Shown here piece by piece: positions 1 to 8,515 of a stretch of DNA of 64,000 bases. The stretch spans positions 186,001-250,000 of the forward strand of contig NZ_FXTN01000001.1 in the NCBI RefSeq assembly GCF_900182595.1, written 5' to 3'. This DNA is from Pedobacter westerhofensis (GTDB lineage: Bacteria > Bacteroidota > Bacteroidia > Sphingobacteriales > Sphingobacteriaceae). How positions within the stretch are numbered: position 1 is the first letter of the stretch; each line of letters begins with the position of its first letter. The position numbers and the translations under genes are program-made. The notes under the pieces are model-generated. The model did no database searches. It had not been told where the DNA came from and saw nothing but the letters and a program-made list of their open reading frames with translations.

Positions 1-63
1 ATTCATTCGTCCAGCCAATTTGCATACACAAATCAGCCGCAGCGAATACCAGCACCAGAACAC

Positions 64-1494
64 ATGACAATCAGCAATATTTTTCTTTCCTGCGGGTTCG
101 CAGCCATACTATCAATTTCGGCCTGCTCGAAAAAGACAGCAATCAATACTGAAACTCCGGTTACTGCAGAGACACCTGCAGCATATTCAATTACAGAAGG
201 TTTTGAATCGGGGACCAAAGGTGGATATGCCATCGACAGCCTGCAGCTTACCACAGGTAAATGGACGCTAAGCGATGCACTGATTGGTAATCTTGCTGCC
301 GATGTGAAGAACGGTGCAAAATCAATCCGCCTGCGCACAGGATATATTGGCATGAACTTCGATATTTCTGGTCTTTCTACGCTTTATATCAAGCATGCTA
401 AATATGGTACGGATGCCAACTCTGTATGGCAGCTGCTGATCTCTACCGATGGTGGAAAAACGTATACTCAGCTGGGAACCGACATTAATGAAACCAATAC
501 TACCCTAGTAACAGATTCATTTAAGGTTACTGCAACAGCAAAGGTCCGTTTCCAGATCAAAAAAGTGGGAACTACAAGGATAAATATCGATGACATTACT
601 TTTAAGGGAACTGGTGATCCGGGAATTATTGTAGGCGAACCCGATACGAGCCCGGCCGATACTACAAATACCAACACTCCAACTGCAGGCCGCGGTACTC
701 CGGTTGCCGGAACTGACGCGCCGCCTGCTGCGGGCGACAATTCAAACCTGCTGCTGGGCAATCCCTCAAATGCACTGGCCTCTGTCACCGTTGCAGAAAA
801 CTACCTGATCGATATGCACTATTACACAGAAAGCTATAGCATGACCAAGGGACGTCCCAACTGGGTAAGCTGGCATCTTGATGCAACAAACTTTACCGGA
901 GCGGTAAAGCGTAAAGATGACTTTGCTTCTTACTCTGATCTTCCTACCGGCTGGTACCAGGCGCAGAGCAACAGCTACTCGGGCTCGGGATTCGACCGCG
1001 GGCACAACTGCCCCAGCGGAGACCGCACCAGTTCATCCGATGCCAACTCAGCTACCTTCCTGATGACCAACATGATCCCGCAGGCACCAAACAACAACCA
1101 GAAAACCTGGGAATCCTTTGAAAGCTATATCCGTACGCAGGTGCTGAGCGGCAACGAAGCTTATATCATCATGGGCAGTTACGGCACTGGAGGTATAGGA
1201 TCTGCCAGTACCTCTGTTGTTACTTCTCTCAATAATGGAAAAATCAATGTCCCTGCCAATGTCTGGAAGGTTGTTGTAATTATGCCCGCTGGTGATAGCG
1301 ATATCAGCCGCGTGAGCGCATCAACACGTGTAATCGCTATCAATACACCAAACGTGAACTCAGTGAATGCCGACTGGAAGCAGTACCTCGTAACGGTAAG
1401 GGACATTGAAGCGCAAACAGGTTATAATCTTTTGTCCAGCTTACCACAATCGGTGCAGGATGCAGTAGAAAAGGTAAAAAGTACAGTGCAATAG
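64..1494 (+). CDS. Exported DNA/RNA non-specific endonuclease (lipoprotein)
   Basis: A 476-residue secreted nuclease of the NUC1/endonuclease G (beta-beta-alpha metal) family. The signature DRGH is at residues 311-314, with H314 the expected general base. It is followed by the usual N-rich metal-ligand helix (MTNMIPQAPNNNQ). Residues about 45-185 form a separate beta-sandwich-like module ahead of a Thr/Pro-rich linker. The N-terminus has a hydrophobic stretch ending ISAC, a lipobox with Cys21, so a lipid anchor is likely. The n-region before it carries no Lys or Arg, and the reading frame stays open up to base 1, so the true start may lie outside the window. Role inferred: extracellular nucleic-acid scavenging or defence. 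The next gene is 123 bp downstream. Confidence 0.88.
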   Translation: MTISNIFLSCGFAAILSISACSKKTAINTETPVTAETPAAYSITEGFESGTKGGYAIDSLQLTTGKWTLSDALIGNLAADVKNGAKSIRLRTGYIGMNFDISGLSTLYIKHAKYGTDANSVWQLLISTDGGKTYTQLGTDINETNTTLVTDSFKVTATAKVRFQIKKVGTTRINIDDITFKGTGDPGIIVGEPDTSPADTTNTNTPTAGRGTPVAGTDAPPAAGDNSNLLLGNPSNALASVTVAENYLIDMHYYTESYSMTKGRPNWVSWHLDATNFTGAVKRKDDFASYSDLPTGWYQAQSNSYSGSGFDRGHNCPSGDRTSSSDANSATFLMTNMIPQAPNNNQKTWESFESYIRTQVLSGNEAYIIMGSYGTGGIGSASTSVVTSLNNGKINVPANVWKVVVIMPAGDSDISRVSASTRVIAINTPNVNSVNADWKQYLVTVRDIEAQTGYNLLSSLPQSVQDAVEKVKSTVQ

Positions 1495-1617
1495 GATTGC
1501 TGCTGATAAAGAAAGGAAAATTATATCAGCGTATTTCAGGATTGTTAAAATGGCTTAATATTTGATTAACGAAACAATGTTAACATTTGTTATCCATATA
1601 TAGTCACAAACCGAAAT

Positions 1618-2244
1618 ATGATTAACGCTATTCTCCTCTCTGTTACGCCTGCCGGTTATATATTCTTTACAGTTGTTGCGCTTTTGGTCCTGTCAGTCAG
1701 ATGGTGGTTCCGTAGCAAAAAAAGGGCAAAGAAAAGTATTTCCATATTTCTGTACCTCTTTATCGGTACCGGCGGATTAATGTTGCTGGGGATGATGGCA
1801 GGGATGGCCTATTTTGTTTATCAGCGTATGTTTACGCATGAAAAGGACGATGCGCCGATATGGGCGGTACTAATGTGTATCTTTTTCCTTGCAGTTTTGC
1901 TGCTGGTTATCCTGGGAAACTTGTTTAAGGGCAGACAAGCGCATAAAGACGGAAAAACAGATTTCGATAATCTGGACGAGGCCTTGTTAACGCCTGAAGC
2001 AGTACTGAGCCTGAGCCTGCGCGGCATGGGCTTGTCTGCGGTTCCGAATGACGTATTGAAACTGGTTAATCTGAACCAGCTGGACCTGAGCAACAATCAA
2101 CTGAGCACTATACCGCTGCAAATTGCAGATCTGAAACAACTGGCATCGGTTAAGTTATCCAATAACCCTGTTACCGACCAGGAAAGGGCGAGGTTACGGA
2201 GGACTTTACCGCCTGAGCTGGAACTGATTTTTAAACCATCATAA
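1618..2244 (+). CDS. Membrane protein with C-terminal leucine-rich repeats
   Basis: A 208-residue protein with three hydrophobic segments (about residues 5-25, 42-68 and 80-103), then a short cytoplasmic-type region of leucine-rich repeats. The pattern LxLxxNxLxxIP is clear in QLDLSNNQLSTIP, flanked by two degenerate repeats (about residues 128-195). LRRs generally mediate protein-protein contact; the partner is unknown. It is the first gene of a tight four-gene operon: 16 bp to the GIDE-like gene, then LemA. This suggests a role in the same membrane assembly. Family function is not established. Confidence 0.75.
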   Translation: MINAILLSVTPAGYIFFTVVALLVLSVRWWFRSKKRAKKSISIFLYLFIGTGGLMLLGMMAGMAYFVYQRMFTHEKDDAPIWAVLMCIFFLAVLLLVILGNLFKGRQAHKDGKTDFDNLDEALLTPEAVLSLSLRGMGLSAVPNDVLKLVNLNQLDLSNNQLSTIPLQIADLKQLASVKLSNNPVTDQERARLRRTLPPELELIFKPS

Positions 2245-2260
2245 TACTTACGCCAGACCT

Positions 2261-3307
2261 ATGAAGGAAATCCTTTATTTTTTCAGCAGCCAGGAGGTGA
2301 GTATTCCCCTGCTTGTTTTTATGATGATGTTCAGCGAAGGAACTGCACTCTTTCATACCCTCATTTTTGATGGGCTTTACGGCATCACGGTAAGGCCAAA
2401 ATATTTATTTTTTGTCATCAATCCAATGATTGTGCTGCTGGCCTGGTTTGTCAGGCCCGGTGCTTCGCTCCTGGCTTTGACGCTGTTATTTGCATCTGTT
2501 TTTTTGCTGGGTATGACAGGTATGATTTTTTCGGGCTTTCTCAAAGGTAAAAAGGACAGGGCCGAAAGAAAGGAATTTGAAGCCAAATACCAGACTCCTG
2601 AAAAAGAGAAGATCAGGAACATCTTTTTCCTGGTTGGTATCTGTGCACTGATTGGCCTGGGTTTCTGGCTGAATTCACAAGGCAGGTTGTCACTGATGCT
2701 GCTGATTGTGCCCTCACTGATTGTGCTGGATGCAATTTTCCTGCCCGCTGCAAAAACTAAATTTTACAAATTACAGGCGGTCCTGCCCACTTCAAAGATG
2801 AATGCTGTAGCGATGGGGCTGGTGGAAGTAACGGGCGACCTGATACAAATCGAGCCTGTGATCTCGCCGCACTTTAATACGCCTTGTATTGGTTACGCGA
2901 TCCGTATCGAGGAACGTTCAAAGGATAAAGACGGCAAAATCACCTGGAGCCGCATACACTCTTCTTCAAAAACAGGCACTTTTAGGATAAAGGATGAGAC
3001 GGGCAAGGTAACAGTGAATGGTGAAGGCCTGGAATATTACATAGACCGTGTTGACAAAGAAATTGAAAGTGGCGATAAACGTTACTTTGAAACCTATCTA
3101 CAGGAAGACGATTACCTGCTGCTGATCGGTAAAGCGAGCAGCCTTAACGGAGAGACCCTGATAGAAAAAGATGTGCACCAGGGAGTTTTTGGTGCTGCTT
3201 TTCCGCACGAAGTAGCCATTAAAAACAAGTTTGCACCGCTGCTGAAATCATTTTTAGCTACCTTATTTTTTATCACCCTGATCATTATTTATATACTTAT
3301 CGCTTAA
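2261..3307 (+). CDS. GIDE-like (E3 ligase-type) integral membrane protein
   Basis: A 348-residue protein with N-terminal membrane segments (about residues 12-32, 45-62, 66-86, 122-142 and 147-160) and one at the extreme C-terminus (about 328-347). Between them is a soluble domain (about 180-320). Its pattern (VEVTGDLIQIEPVISP, then CIGYAIRIEER) matches the bacterial GIDE/MULAN-type domain, which in eukaryotes sits beside the RING of mitochondrial E3 ligases. No RING finger is present, so ubiquitin ligase activity is not implied. In bacteria this domain commonly neighbours LemA, as here (5 bp gap). Likely an envelope-stress or membrane-organisation component; exact job unknown. Confidence 0.72.
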   Translation: MKEILYFFSSQEVSIPLLVFMMMFSEGTALFHTLIFDGLYGITVRPKYLFFVINPMIVLLAWFVRPGASLLALTLLFASVFLLGMTGMIFSGFLKGKKDRAERKEFEAKYQTPEKEKIRNIFFLVGICALIGLGFWLNSQGRLSLMLLIVPSLIVLDAIFLPAAKTKFYKLQAVLPTSKMNAVAMGLVEVTGDLIQIEPVISPHFNTPCIGYAIRIEERSKDKDGKITWSRIHSSSKTGTFRIKDETGKVTVNGEGLEYYIDRVDKEIESGDKRYFETYLQEDDYLLLIGKASSLNGETLIEKDVHQGVFGAAFPHEVAIKNKFAPLLKSFLATLFFITLIIIYILIA

Positions 3308-3312
3308 ACGTT

Positions 3313-3876
3313 ATGACCGGACAAACCATCGCCCTCATTGTGGGCATTCTTTTGATAATTATCGCATTGGGATTTATCATAGGCATCTATAACAAACTGG
3401 TGATGCTGAAAAACAACATTGAAAAAGCCTTCAAAAATATTGATGTGATCCTGATGCAGCGCGCAGAGGAGATCCCGGAGCTGGTGAAGATCACTTCGAA
3501 ATATGTAGCACATGAGACGATGATGCTTACCAGGCTTACAGAGCTGAGAACTGCAGTTCTTAATTCCGGGACGATAGACGAAAAGATCGCTGCCTCGGGC
3601 CAGCTGGGCAGGGCGACAAAGGAATTATTTGCCGTATCAGAAAATTACCCTGCCCTGTTATCCAACAATAACTTTTTGGAACTGCAGAAAAGGGTGTCGG
3701 TGATGGAGGATAAAATTGCCGATCGCAGGGAGTATTACAATGATAGTGTGAACCTGTATAATATCGGGATCGAAGAGTTTCCGAATGTCATACTGGCCGG
3801 TCTGCTGGGCTACAAACAACGCAATCTGTTTACCGTTTTACCTGAAGAAAAGGAATATCATGGCGTTCAGCTTTAA
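3313..3876 (+). CDS. LemA family protein
   Basis: A 187-residue LemA protein. It has one N-terminal membrane helix (about residues 5-27), then a helical domain with the family-typical YNKLVMLKNNIEKAF segment and the later NFLELQKR and YNDSVNLYN motifs. LemA proteins are anchored with an N-out topology and form helical bundles; their biochemical role is unresolved. The protein ends slightly early after GLLGYKQRNLF, which is normal. The next gene starts inside this one (ATG at 3860), so the two are probably translationally coupled. Confidence 0.9.
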   Translation: MTGQTIALIVGILLIIIALGFIIGIYNKLVMLKNNIEKAFKNIDVILMQRAEEIPELVKITSKYVAHETMMLTRLTELRTAVLNSGTIDEKIAASGQLGRATKELFAVSENYPALLSNNNFLELQKRVSVMEDKIADRREYYNDSVNLYNIGIEEFPNVILAGLLGYKQRNLFTVLPEEKEYHGVQL

Positions 3877-4225
3877 TCAGTTTTTTGGCTGCGAGCAGCA
3901 GATCAATGCGCACAAGGACCTGGTAGTGATGTACGGCTTCGCCGCGATCTTTTTAGGGCTGATCGCCCTGGCTTTTCTGAGCTTTATTCTTGGCAGGCTG
4001 AACCTGACGGTGATCATTGACCATTTCATTGGCCCAATGGTATGTTCGCTGATCTTGTGCCTGGGGATAGCGATTCTGCCTACCATTATACTCTACGTGG
4101 TGGCAAGCGATGTCAGCGGGGTAAAACTGCTGTACTGCTGGATCACGATCTTTGCAGGGGTTACCTTCTTTTGTTTCAGCAATAATGCGATGATCAGAAA
4201 ATTTACCAAAATCAGCAAAAGATAA
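3860..4225 (+). CDS. Small four-helix membrane protein of the LemA operon
   Basis: A 121-residue hydrophobic protein with about four membrane segments (residues about 22-45, 54-76, 78-94 and 96-112 in this numbering). I do not recognise the family. The longer open frame starts at 3785, but ATG 3860 is preferred. It lies only 17 bp inside the end of lemA and follows an AAGGA-like stretch, and the extra residues upstream look like read-through of lemA in another frame. It closes the LRR/GIDE/LemA operon. Confidence 0.6.
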   Translation: MAFSFNQFFGCEQQINAHKDLVVMYGFAAIFLGLIALAFLSFILGRLNLTVIIDHFIGPMVCSLILCLGIAILPTIILYVVASDVSGVKLLYCWITIFAGVTFFCFSNNAMIRKFTKISKR

Positions 4226-4290
4226 GCCTGCGCGCTTCTCGAATACATTAAAAGCAACTGAGCCAGCTTAACAAGCATGTTATTCGGCCG

Positions 4291-4521
4291 CTACAAACCG
4301 GAATCTTCAATAAAGATGCCCAGCTGTTTCGCCAGTAAATTGAGTATCGGATTGCTCCCCTTCCAGTCGATATAAAAGGAATCATTGAGGATCGGATAGA
4401 TATAACCCAATTCCTGGCCCTGCCATATCACCAGGTATTCTTCTTCTTCCTGGATGGGGGCAATGATGATAATGTCTTCCTGACTATCGGGCATTGAATA
4501 ATGGTAAACTTGCATACGCAT
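4291..4521 (-). CDS. Small acidic protein of unknown function
   Basis: A 76-residue acidic protein with no signal peptide or membrane segment and no family I recognise. It lies 9 bp after the gene ending at 4531, so the two form a two-gene operon. The predicted pattern is short beta strands with bulky aromatics (YLVIWQGQELGYIYPI), as in small beta-rich adaptor or immunity-type proteins. That comparison is only structural impression. Confidence 0.5.
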   Translation of the reverse strand: MRMQVYHYSMPDSQEDIIIIAPIQEEEEYLVIWQGQELGYIYPILNDSFYIDWKGSNPILNLLAKQLGIFIEDSGL

Positions 4522-4530
4522 GGCCTTTCT

Positions 4531-4860
4531 TTATGCTGCTGTCAGCATGTAGTCTTTAAATGTTGCTCCGTGGATCAGGAAGCAAAAAGTAAACTCATAT
4601 TCTCTTATTCCAAACTGAATGAGAAACTGGGCCAGATAGGGTTCCAGTACAGAAAGGAACATCTGGCAATAGTTACCGGGCTCAGTTACGATATGCTTAA
4701 AGCGGTAAGCATCGCTCAGCAGGTTTAAGTTGACGGTTATATCACTGTTTACATCAACACTGAAGAATGGCTGACCAGGTAACGATCCACCGATAGACTG
4801 ACTGTTCTGAACCCACTGATTCAGGTGGATATTGAGCTGTTTGTTGAATTCCTTTTGCAT
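4531..4860 (-). CDS. Small cytoplasmic protein of unknown function
   Basis: A 109-residue protein without signal peptide or clear motif. It begins MQKEFNKQLNIHLNQW and is probably an alpha/beta cytoplasmic protein. First gene of a pair with the acidic 76-residue protein. An AT-rich inverted repeat (ATACTAA, five bases, TTAGTAT) lies just upstream near 4876-4894, where a promoter would be. Function not inferable. Confidence 0.5.
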   Translation of the reverse strand: MQKEFNKQLNIHLNQWVQNSQSIGGSLPGQPFFSVDVNSDITVNLNLLSDAYRFKHIVTEPGNYCQMFLSVLEPYLAQFLIQFGIREYEFTFCFLIHGATFKDYMLTAA

Positions 4861-5003
4861 AACATCAGCAAAAATATACTAATATATTTAGTATTTAAAA
4901 TAAATGATGATATTTATTTTAGTTATACATCAGGTTGGGGAACAAGGCCCGGGCCGGGCTGCAATGCCTGGATAATGCAACAGGTTATTGGAATAAGCAA
5001 TAC

Positions 5004-5768
5004 TTACTGGATCACAAAGTTGATTTTATCCACCCCGGTATTTCCGGTCTTTGCATCATATGCGTAAACCACCAGCTCGTAATTGCCTTTAGCTTCAGTT
5101 TTTAATGTGCCTTCAAAAATATTGGCAGCAGCTGTGATATGAAGTGGCAGCTCATTGATCCGGACACCTTCTTTTTTGACTATTGCTTTTACTTCGATAC
5201 CGTTTGCATCCCAGACACCCCCTTTGGTAATGGTACAGCCGCACATCATGGTGAGGCTCACCTTAAATCTGAGGTTGCCTTTCAACTCTTCGAGTTTGAT
5301 AAACTCATGTGTAGTGGGCGACAAAACATCCAGGATGAATCCCGGAAATTCAAGCAGGACGCCTTCTCCGAGAATGTCTTTGCCGGGGATCAGCCAAACC
5401 TGGGTCGTAGATTTAACCGCGGCATTTCTCCTGGTAAAAGGAGCTACAGCTTCGATATCCACAAAGGTAGGTTCTGAAATTGCGATGGAAGCCTCAAACC
5501 TGGCTGTGGCAGTATCAATAACAGGCAGGCCCCTTCTTACCTGCCCTTTCATCATCAGGTCGGTATTCCCGGATGTGCCGGCAGTTAATCCTTTCGCCAG
5601 GATCTCGCCGGTAAGGTTGTTTCTTACAGTAACATAAGCGCCTCCAATACCGGTACCTATAAATTTAGCATCTTTTGCCTGCGCCCTGACGATCAGCCGG
5701 GTGTTTTGAGCCTGGCTGTAAATAAAACAAATTAATGGAAGGATGGTAAGGGCAAGTTTCTTTAACAT
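5004..5768 (-). CDS. Secreted beta-rich protein of unknown function next to the peptide cassette
   Basis: A 254-residue exported protein. ATG 5768 is chosen over the longer open frame to 5879 because it opens a textbook signal peptide (MLKKLALTILPLICFIYSQAQ, cleavage after AQ). The mature part is rich in beta-strand patterns. A first module (about residues 22-145) resembles an Ig-like or carboxypeptidase-regulatory fold. A second (about 190-254, ending YELVVYAYDAKTGNTGVDKINFVIQ) resembles a cadherin/Ig strand pattern. A single CGC motif occurs (MMCGCTITKGG). It is the same strand as, and 163 bp downstream of, the Cys-rich peptide gene, so it may be co-transcribed and act outside the membrane with it. 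No named family recognised. Confidence 0.6.
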   Translation of the reverse strand: MLKKLALTILPLICFIYSQAQNTRLIVRAQAKDAKFIGTGIGGAYVTVRNNLTGEILAKGLTAGTSGNTDLMMKGQVRRGLPVIDTATARFEASIAISEPTFVDIEAVAPFTRRNAAVKSTTQVWLIPGKDILGEGVLLEFPGFILDVLSPTTHEFIKLEELKGNLRFKVSLTMMCGCTITKGGVWDANGIEVKAIVKKEGVRINELPLHITAAANIFEGTLKTEAKGNYELVVYAYDAKTGNTGVDKINFVIQ

Positions 5769-5931
5769 AATGATGCTGATTGAGAGTATATCTTTTGATA
5801 CGCGCTCTAAGGCTGTATCGTCACGTAAGATAGCTTTTCCCGATTTAGCATCAAAGGAACAAATGATGTAAGCAGGCATACATTAAATAATGCCTGCTGT
5901 ACAGGGTATCAATAAACTTTGTATCTCTCCA

Positions 5932-6147
5932 TTAACATGCAACCAGTGTGGCACCCGCCCCGCAGGTACAGCTGGGTGTACAGGTTACACATTCGCTGCA
6001 GAAATTTGTTCCGGTTATACAGCATTTAAAAGGCCCTATGTTACCTCCGCTTGGGGTACCGGGAGGGCCAACTGATCCCCCTCCTTTAATTTTCCGCAGT
6101 TCTTTCCTGTTAAGAATAGTCCCTAGAGTAATCTCAAACGCTTCCAT
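5932..6147 (-). CDS. Cys-rich double-glycine leader peptide (candidate RiPP/bacteriocin precursor)
   Basis: A 71-residue peptide. Residues 1-23 are a Bacteroidota-type GG leader, with ELRKIKGG at 16-23. C39 peptidases cut such leaders after the GG pair. The predicted 48-residue core starts with a Gly/Pro-rich stretch and then holds eight cysteines (residues 42, 43, 50, 53, 56, 60, 62 and 71) among Thr and Ser. The motif FCSECVTCTPSCTC is dense enough for several disulfides or thioether rings. The next genes upstream on the same strand are a C39 peptidase and a VKOR-thioredoxin fusion, which fits cleavage and disulfide formation outside the cytoplasm. The 149-bp gap to the peptidase gene suggests an own promoter. 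The mature structure and activity are inference. Confidence 0.78.
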   Translation of the reverse strand: MEAFEITLGTILNRKELRKIKGGGSVGPPGTPSGGNIGPFKCCITGTNFCSECVTCTPSCTCGAGATLVAC

Positions 6148-6296
6148 AAAACAACATTAAAATAAACAATCTGTCAATTTATGCACGACAGACTATGCAT
6201 GATATTGAAATACCATAACATAAAACTATAAAATATTTATAGCGGATTTGATGACAACTTACCCATAAATACAGATCAGGACATAGCAGAATGAGT

Positions 6297-6731
6297 TCAG
6301 GGCTCAGCAGAAAAGGTAAGAATAATGCCCCTGTGGGCATCGCCGGTACCCGGGTTTTGCCAATGGCTCAGGAACGCAGGCCTGCAAAATTTCAAAATGC
6401 CCATTGCGGGATCTGCAATGTAATAAATATCATTTTTCACTTTGAAAAGAACAACAAAATGCTGCAGGTCCCAGTGCAAAATGGCAGGCAGCACCGCCGC
6501 CTCAAGCTGTGCGATGCCAAGTTCCATTCCGGCAGACCTGAGCCCCAGTTTTTCGGCAGCATTCATCAGGTCTAACATGGATGAACCTCTGCGGCTGATC
6601 CTCGACATATGTTTCATGCCTTCCGGATCAAAGCTGATACCATAGAAGGATGCGATCATCCTGAGGCATGTTGGCCCGCAATCCATCGGATAAGACTGCC
6701 GAAAAAAAGGAAAGGATTTCAATTTGAACAA
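6297..6731 (-). CDS. Stand-alone C39 peptidase domain protein
   Basis: A 144-residue C39 cysteine peptidase of the bacteriocin-processing type. The catalytic set is complete: Cys18 in PMDCGPTC, His91 in QHFVVL and Asp107 in YIADPAMG. Members normally form the N-terminus of a roughly 700-residue ABC exporter. Here the frame stops right after the domain (HRGIILTFSAEP) and no transporter part follows in any frame. It is therefore either a dedicated soluble peptidase or a remnant. Its start lies one base after the stop of the VKOR gene, so the two are translationally coupled. Expected substrate: the GG-leader peptide encoded next. Confidence 0.85.
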   Translation of the reverse strand: MFKLKSFPFFRQSYPMDCGPTCLRMIASFYGISFDPEGMKHMSRISRRGSSMLDLMNAAEKLGLRSAGMELGIAQLEAAVLPAILHWDLQHFVVLFKVKNDIYYIADPAMGILKFCRPAFLSHWQNPGTGDAHRGIILTFSAEP

Positions 6732-6732
6732 A

Positions 6733-8313
6733 TTAACTGATCAGATATTTAAGGTCTTCTACCTGGTATGGCTCCGGCAGCACGTGCCCGTTCACCAGTA
6801 TGGCCGGAGTATGACCGATGTCTGCATCTGCACACCATTGCTGCTGTTTGCGAAAGGCAGCTTTGATCTGCTCCGTAATCAGTGCAGGATATTTCTTCTG
6901 CCAGCGTTCATATACTTTTGGCTGCCCGCCATACCAGTCGTTCAAAGCCTGGGCAACCAGTTTTTTATCTTTTAATAATCCCAGTGCGATCATATGTTCT
7001 GCTACTCTTACCTGGGCCTGATCGCCGCTGGCCAGCAGGATGATCCTGAGCTGGAGGTCATCCCTCTCCCGCAGCCACTGGTCAAAAAAATGGTGTACTT
7101 CTGTACAAGGCCCACAGAAAGGATTGCTCACCAGGGTAATCACAATATCTGCATGGGGATTGCCCAATACAATAGGCTTGATCTGGCTGTCTGCCTCATA
7201 GTGCTTCTGGTTCATTAGTCCGAGCGCAAACAGCTCGCCATTGTACTTAAACTGTTTTAATTGCCAGCCCATGGCTTTCAGTGCGGCGTTTTCTGCCAGA
7301 AGGGGCTTGACCAGCCCCCATGTAACGACAGGAATAAGATAGCAAAGAACCAAAAGCAGGATGCCCGGGTATCCAAAGATCTCAAAACTGAACCTGCCGG
7401 GAATGAAACTGAAGGCTACATACTCCAGGATCAGTAATCCCTGTATGGCACAGCAGAGTATGCACCATTTTCTTAACTTATACTGGTAAACCAGAGAGTA
7501 AACCGTATAAGGCAGGGCAAAAACGTTGGCCCAGAAAAGCAAAGGGGCAAGGAAAGGGAAAATAAGAACTGCAAGGAAGGAGCCGGAGAAATAAAATAAA
7601 CCTGCCTCGGCCCAGCTAAACCATTTGGTGAGCTGTGCTGCCCTGGACTGGAGTATGGCGTTGCAATCGCTTTTCCCGGCCGGTCCGCAGATTTTCCTGA
7701 CCCAGGGATGATGGCCGTTAAGCCGGTGCGCAGCAAGCAGTATACTGATTGCCGAACCTGTAAACTTGATCAGGCATAAAGCCAGGATGGCCCAGTTAAA
7801 GGGATGCAGGCCGAAGAGCAGGACAATCACGCTGCCAAGAACTGTTAAGAAAGCGGGAACCGCAATTTTATGCAGCAGGGACTGAATATAGTGTTCTAAA
7901 TAATGGGCTTCCCCGCTGCCTGCATTTGCTTTGGCATATAAAATCAGTCCCTCCCATGTGGCAAAAAATTCTTCCCTGCTGACGAGCCTGTTTTTGATCT
8001 TCTCATCGGATATCCTCAGCTGCCCCTTACTGATGTCCTGCACCAGGAAAAAAGCACCTCCATTTTTAGAGGTATGGGTAATGAATGGAAAAGGAAGATC
8101 CAGATCGTTGTAATCTTCCTTTTCAATCCGGTACACATGGTTATCTACATTGAAGATCTTCAGGCAGTCGCAGATCGTGAGCAAGCCGGGATACTCCGGG
8201 TGGGACTCCATATTTTTAGAGAGCGTGCTCAGGTTTACTTTCACTTTTATTTCGCGAAGCAGTTGATAGGTGACAGACAGAATATTGCTTTTTTTTGTAT
8301 TGAGAAGATTCAT
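6733..8313 (-). CDS. C39-like / VKOR / thioredoxin fusion, membrane thiol oxidase
   Basis: A 526-residue three-part protein. Residues 1-130 are a peptidase C39-like domain lacking the catalytic DCG motif, so it is probably a binding domain. Residues about 148-340 are a VKOR-type four- to five-helix membrane domain with loop cysteines C209 and C217 and the active-site pair C284-ILC-C287. Residues about 370-526 are a DsbA/DsbG-like thioredoxin domain with C400-GP-C403 and the cis-Pro motif TP at 502-503. Family knowledge: VKOR-Trx fusions oxidise dithiols using quinone. In this operon the natural client is the eight-cysteine peptide. The first gene of the cassette, it diverges from the ATP-grasp gene over about 200 bp. 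Confidence 0.85.
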   Translation of the reverse strand: MNLLNTKKSNILSVTYQLLREIKVKVNLSTLSKNMESHPEYPGLLTICDCLKIFNVDNHVYRIEKEDYNDLDLPFPFITHTSKNGGAFFLVQDISKGQLRISDEKIKNRLVSREEFFATWEGLILYAKANAGSGEAHYLEHYIQSLLHKIAVPAFLTVLGSVIVLLFGLHPFNWAILALCLIKFTGSAISILLAAHRLNGHHPWVRKICGPAGKSDCNAILQSRAAQLTKWFSWAEAGLFYFSGSFLAVLIFPFLAPLLFWANVFALPYTVYSLVYQYKLRKWCILCCAIQGLLILEYVAFSFIPGRFSFEIFGYPGILLLVLCYLIPVVTWGLVKPLLAENAALKAMGWQLKQFKYNGELFALGLMNQKHYEADSQIKPIVLGNPHADIVITLVSNPFCGPCTEVHHFFDQWLRERDDLQLRIILLASGDQAQVRVAEHMIALGLLKDKKLVAQALNDWYGGQPKVYERWQKKYPALITEQIKAAFRKQQQWCADADIGHTPAILVNGHVLPEPYQVEDLKYLIS

Positions 8314-8515
8314 TTTTTTGATTTAAGAATTACCATAAATAATGTCCTGCACGGGGCAAATGGCGGGATCTCCAATGAATTTACAAATTATTAAAACTGG
8401 TTGAGGTGACAGATTACCCAATCATCAGCCCTCCCGGTTTTGGGACGGATGACTTCGTATAAGCTGCCTATAGTAAGTAAATTGATCACCTGGTATAAAC
8501 CTCAAATCATCGTAA

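Noticed and set aside
4940..4965. GC-rich GGCCCGGGCCGGG stretch as a regulatory palindrome
   Set aside because: Imperfect, single and not positioned at a promoter or gene end.
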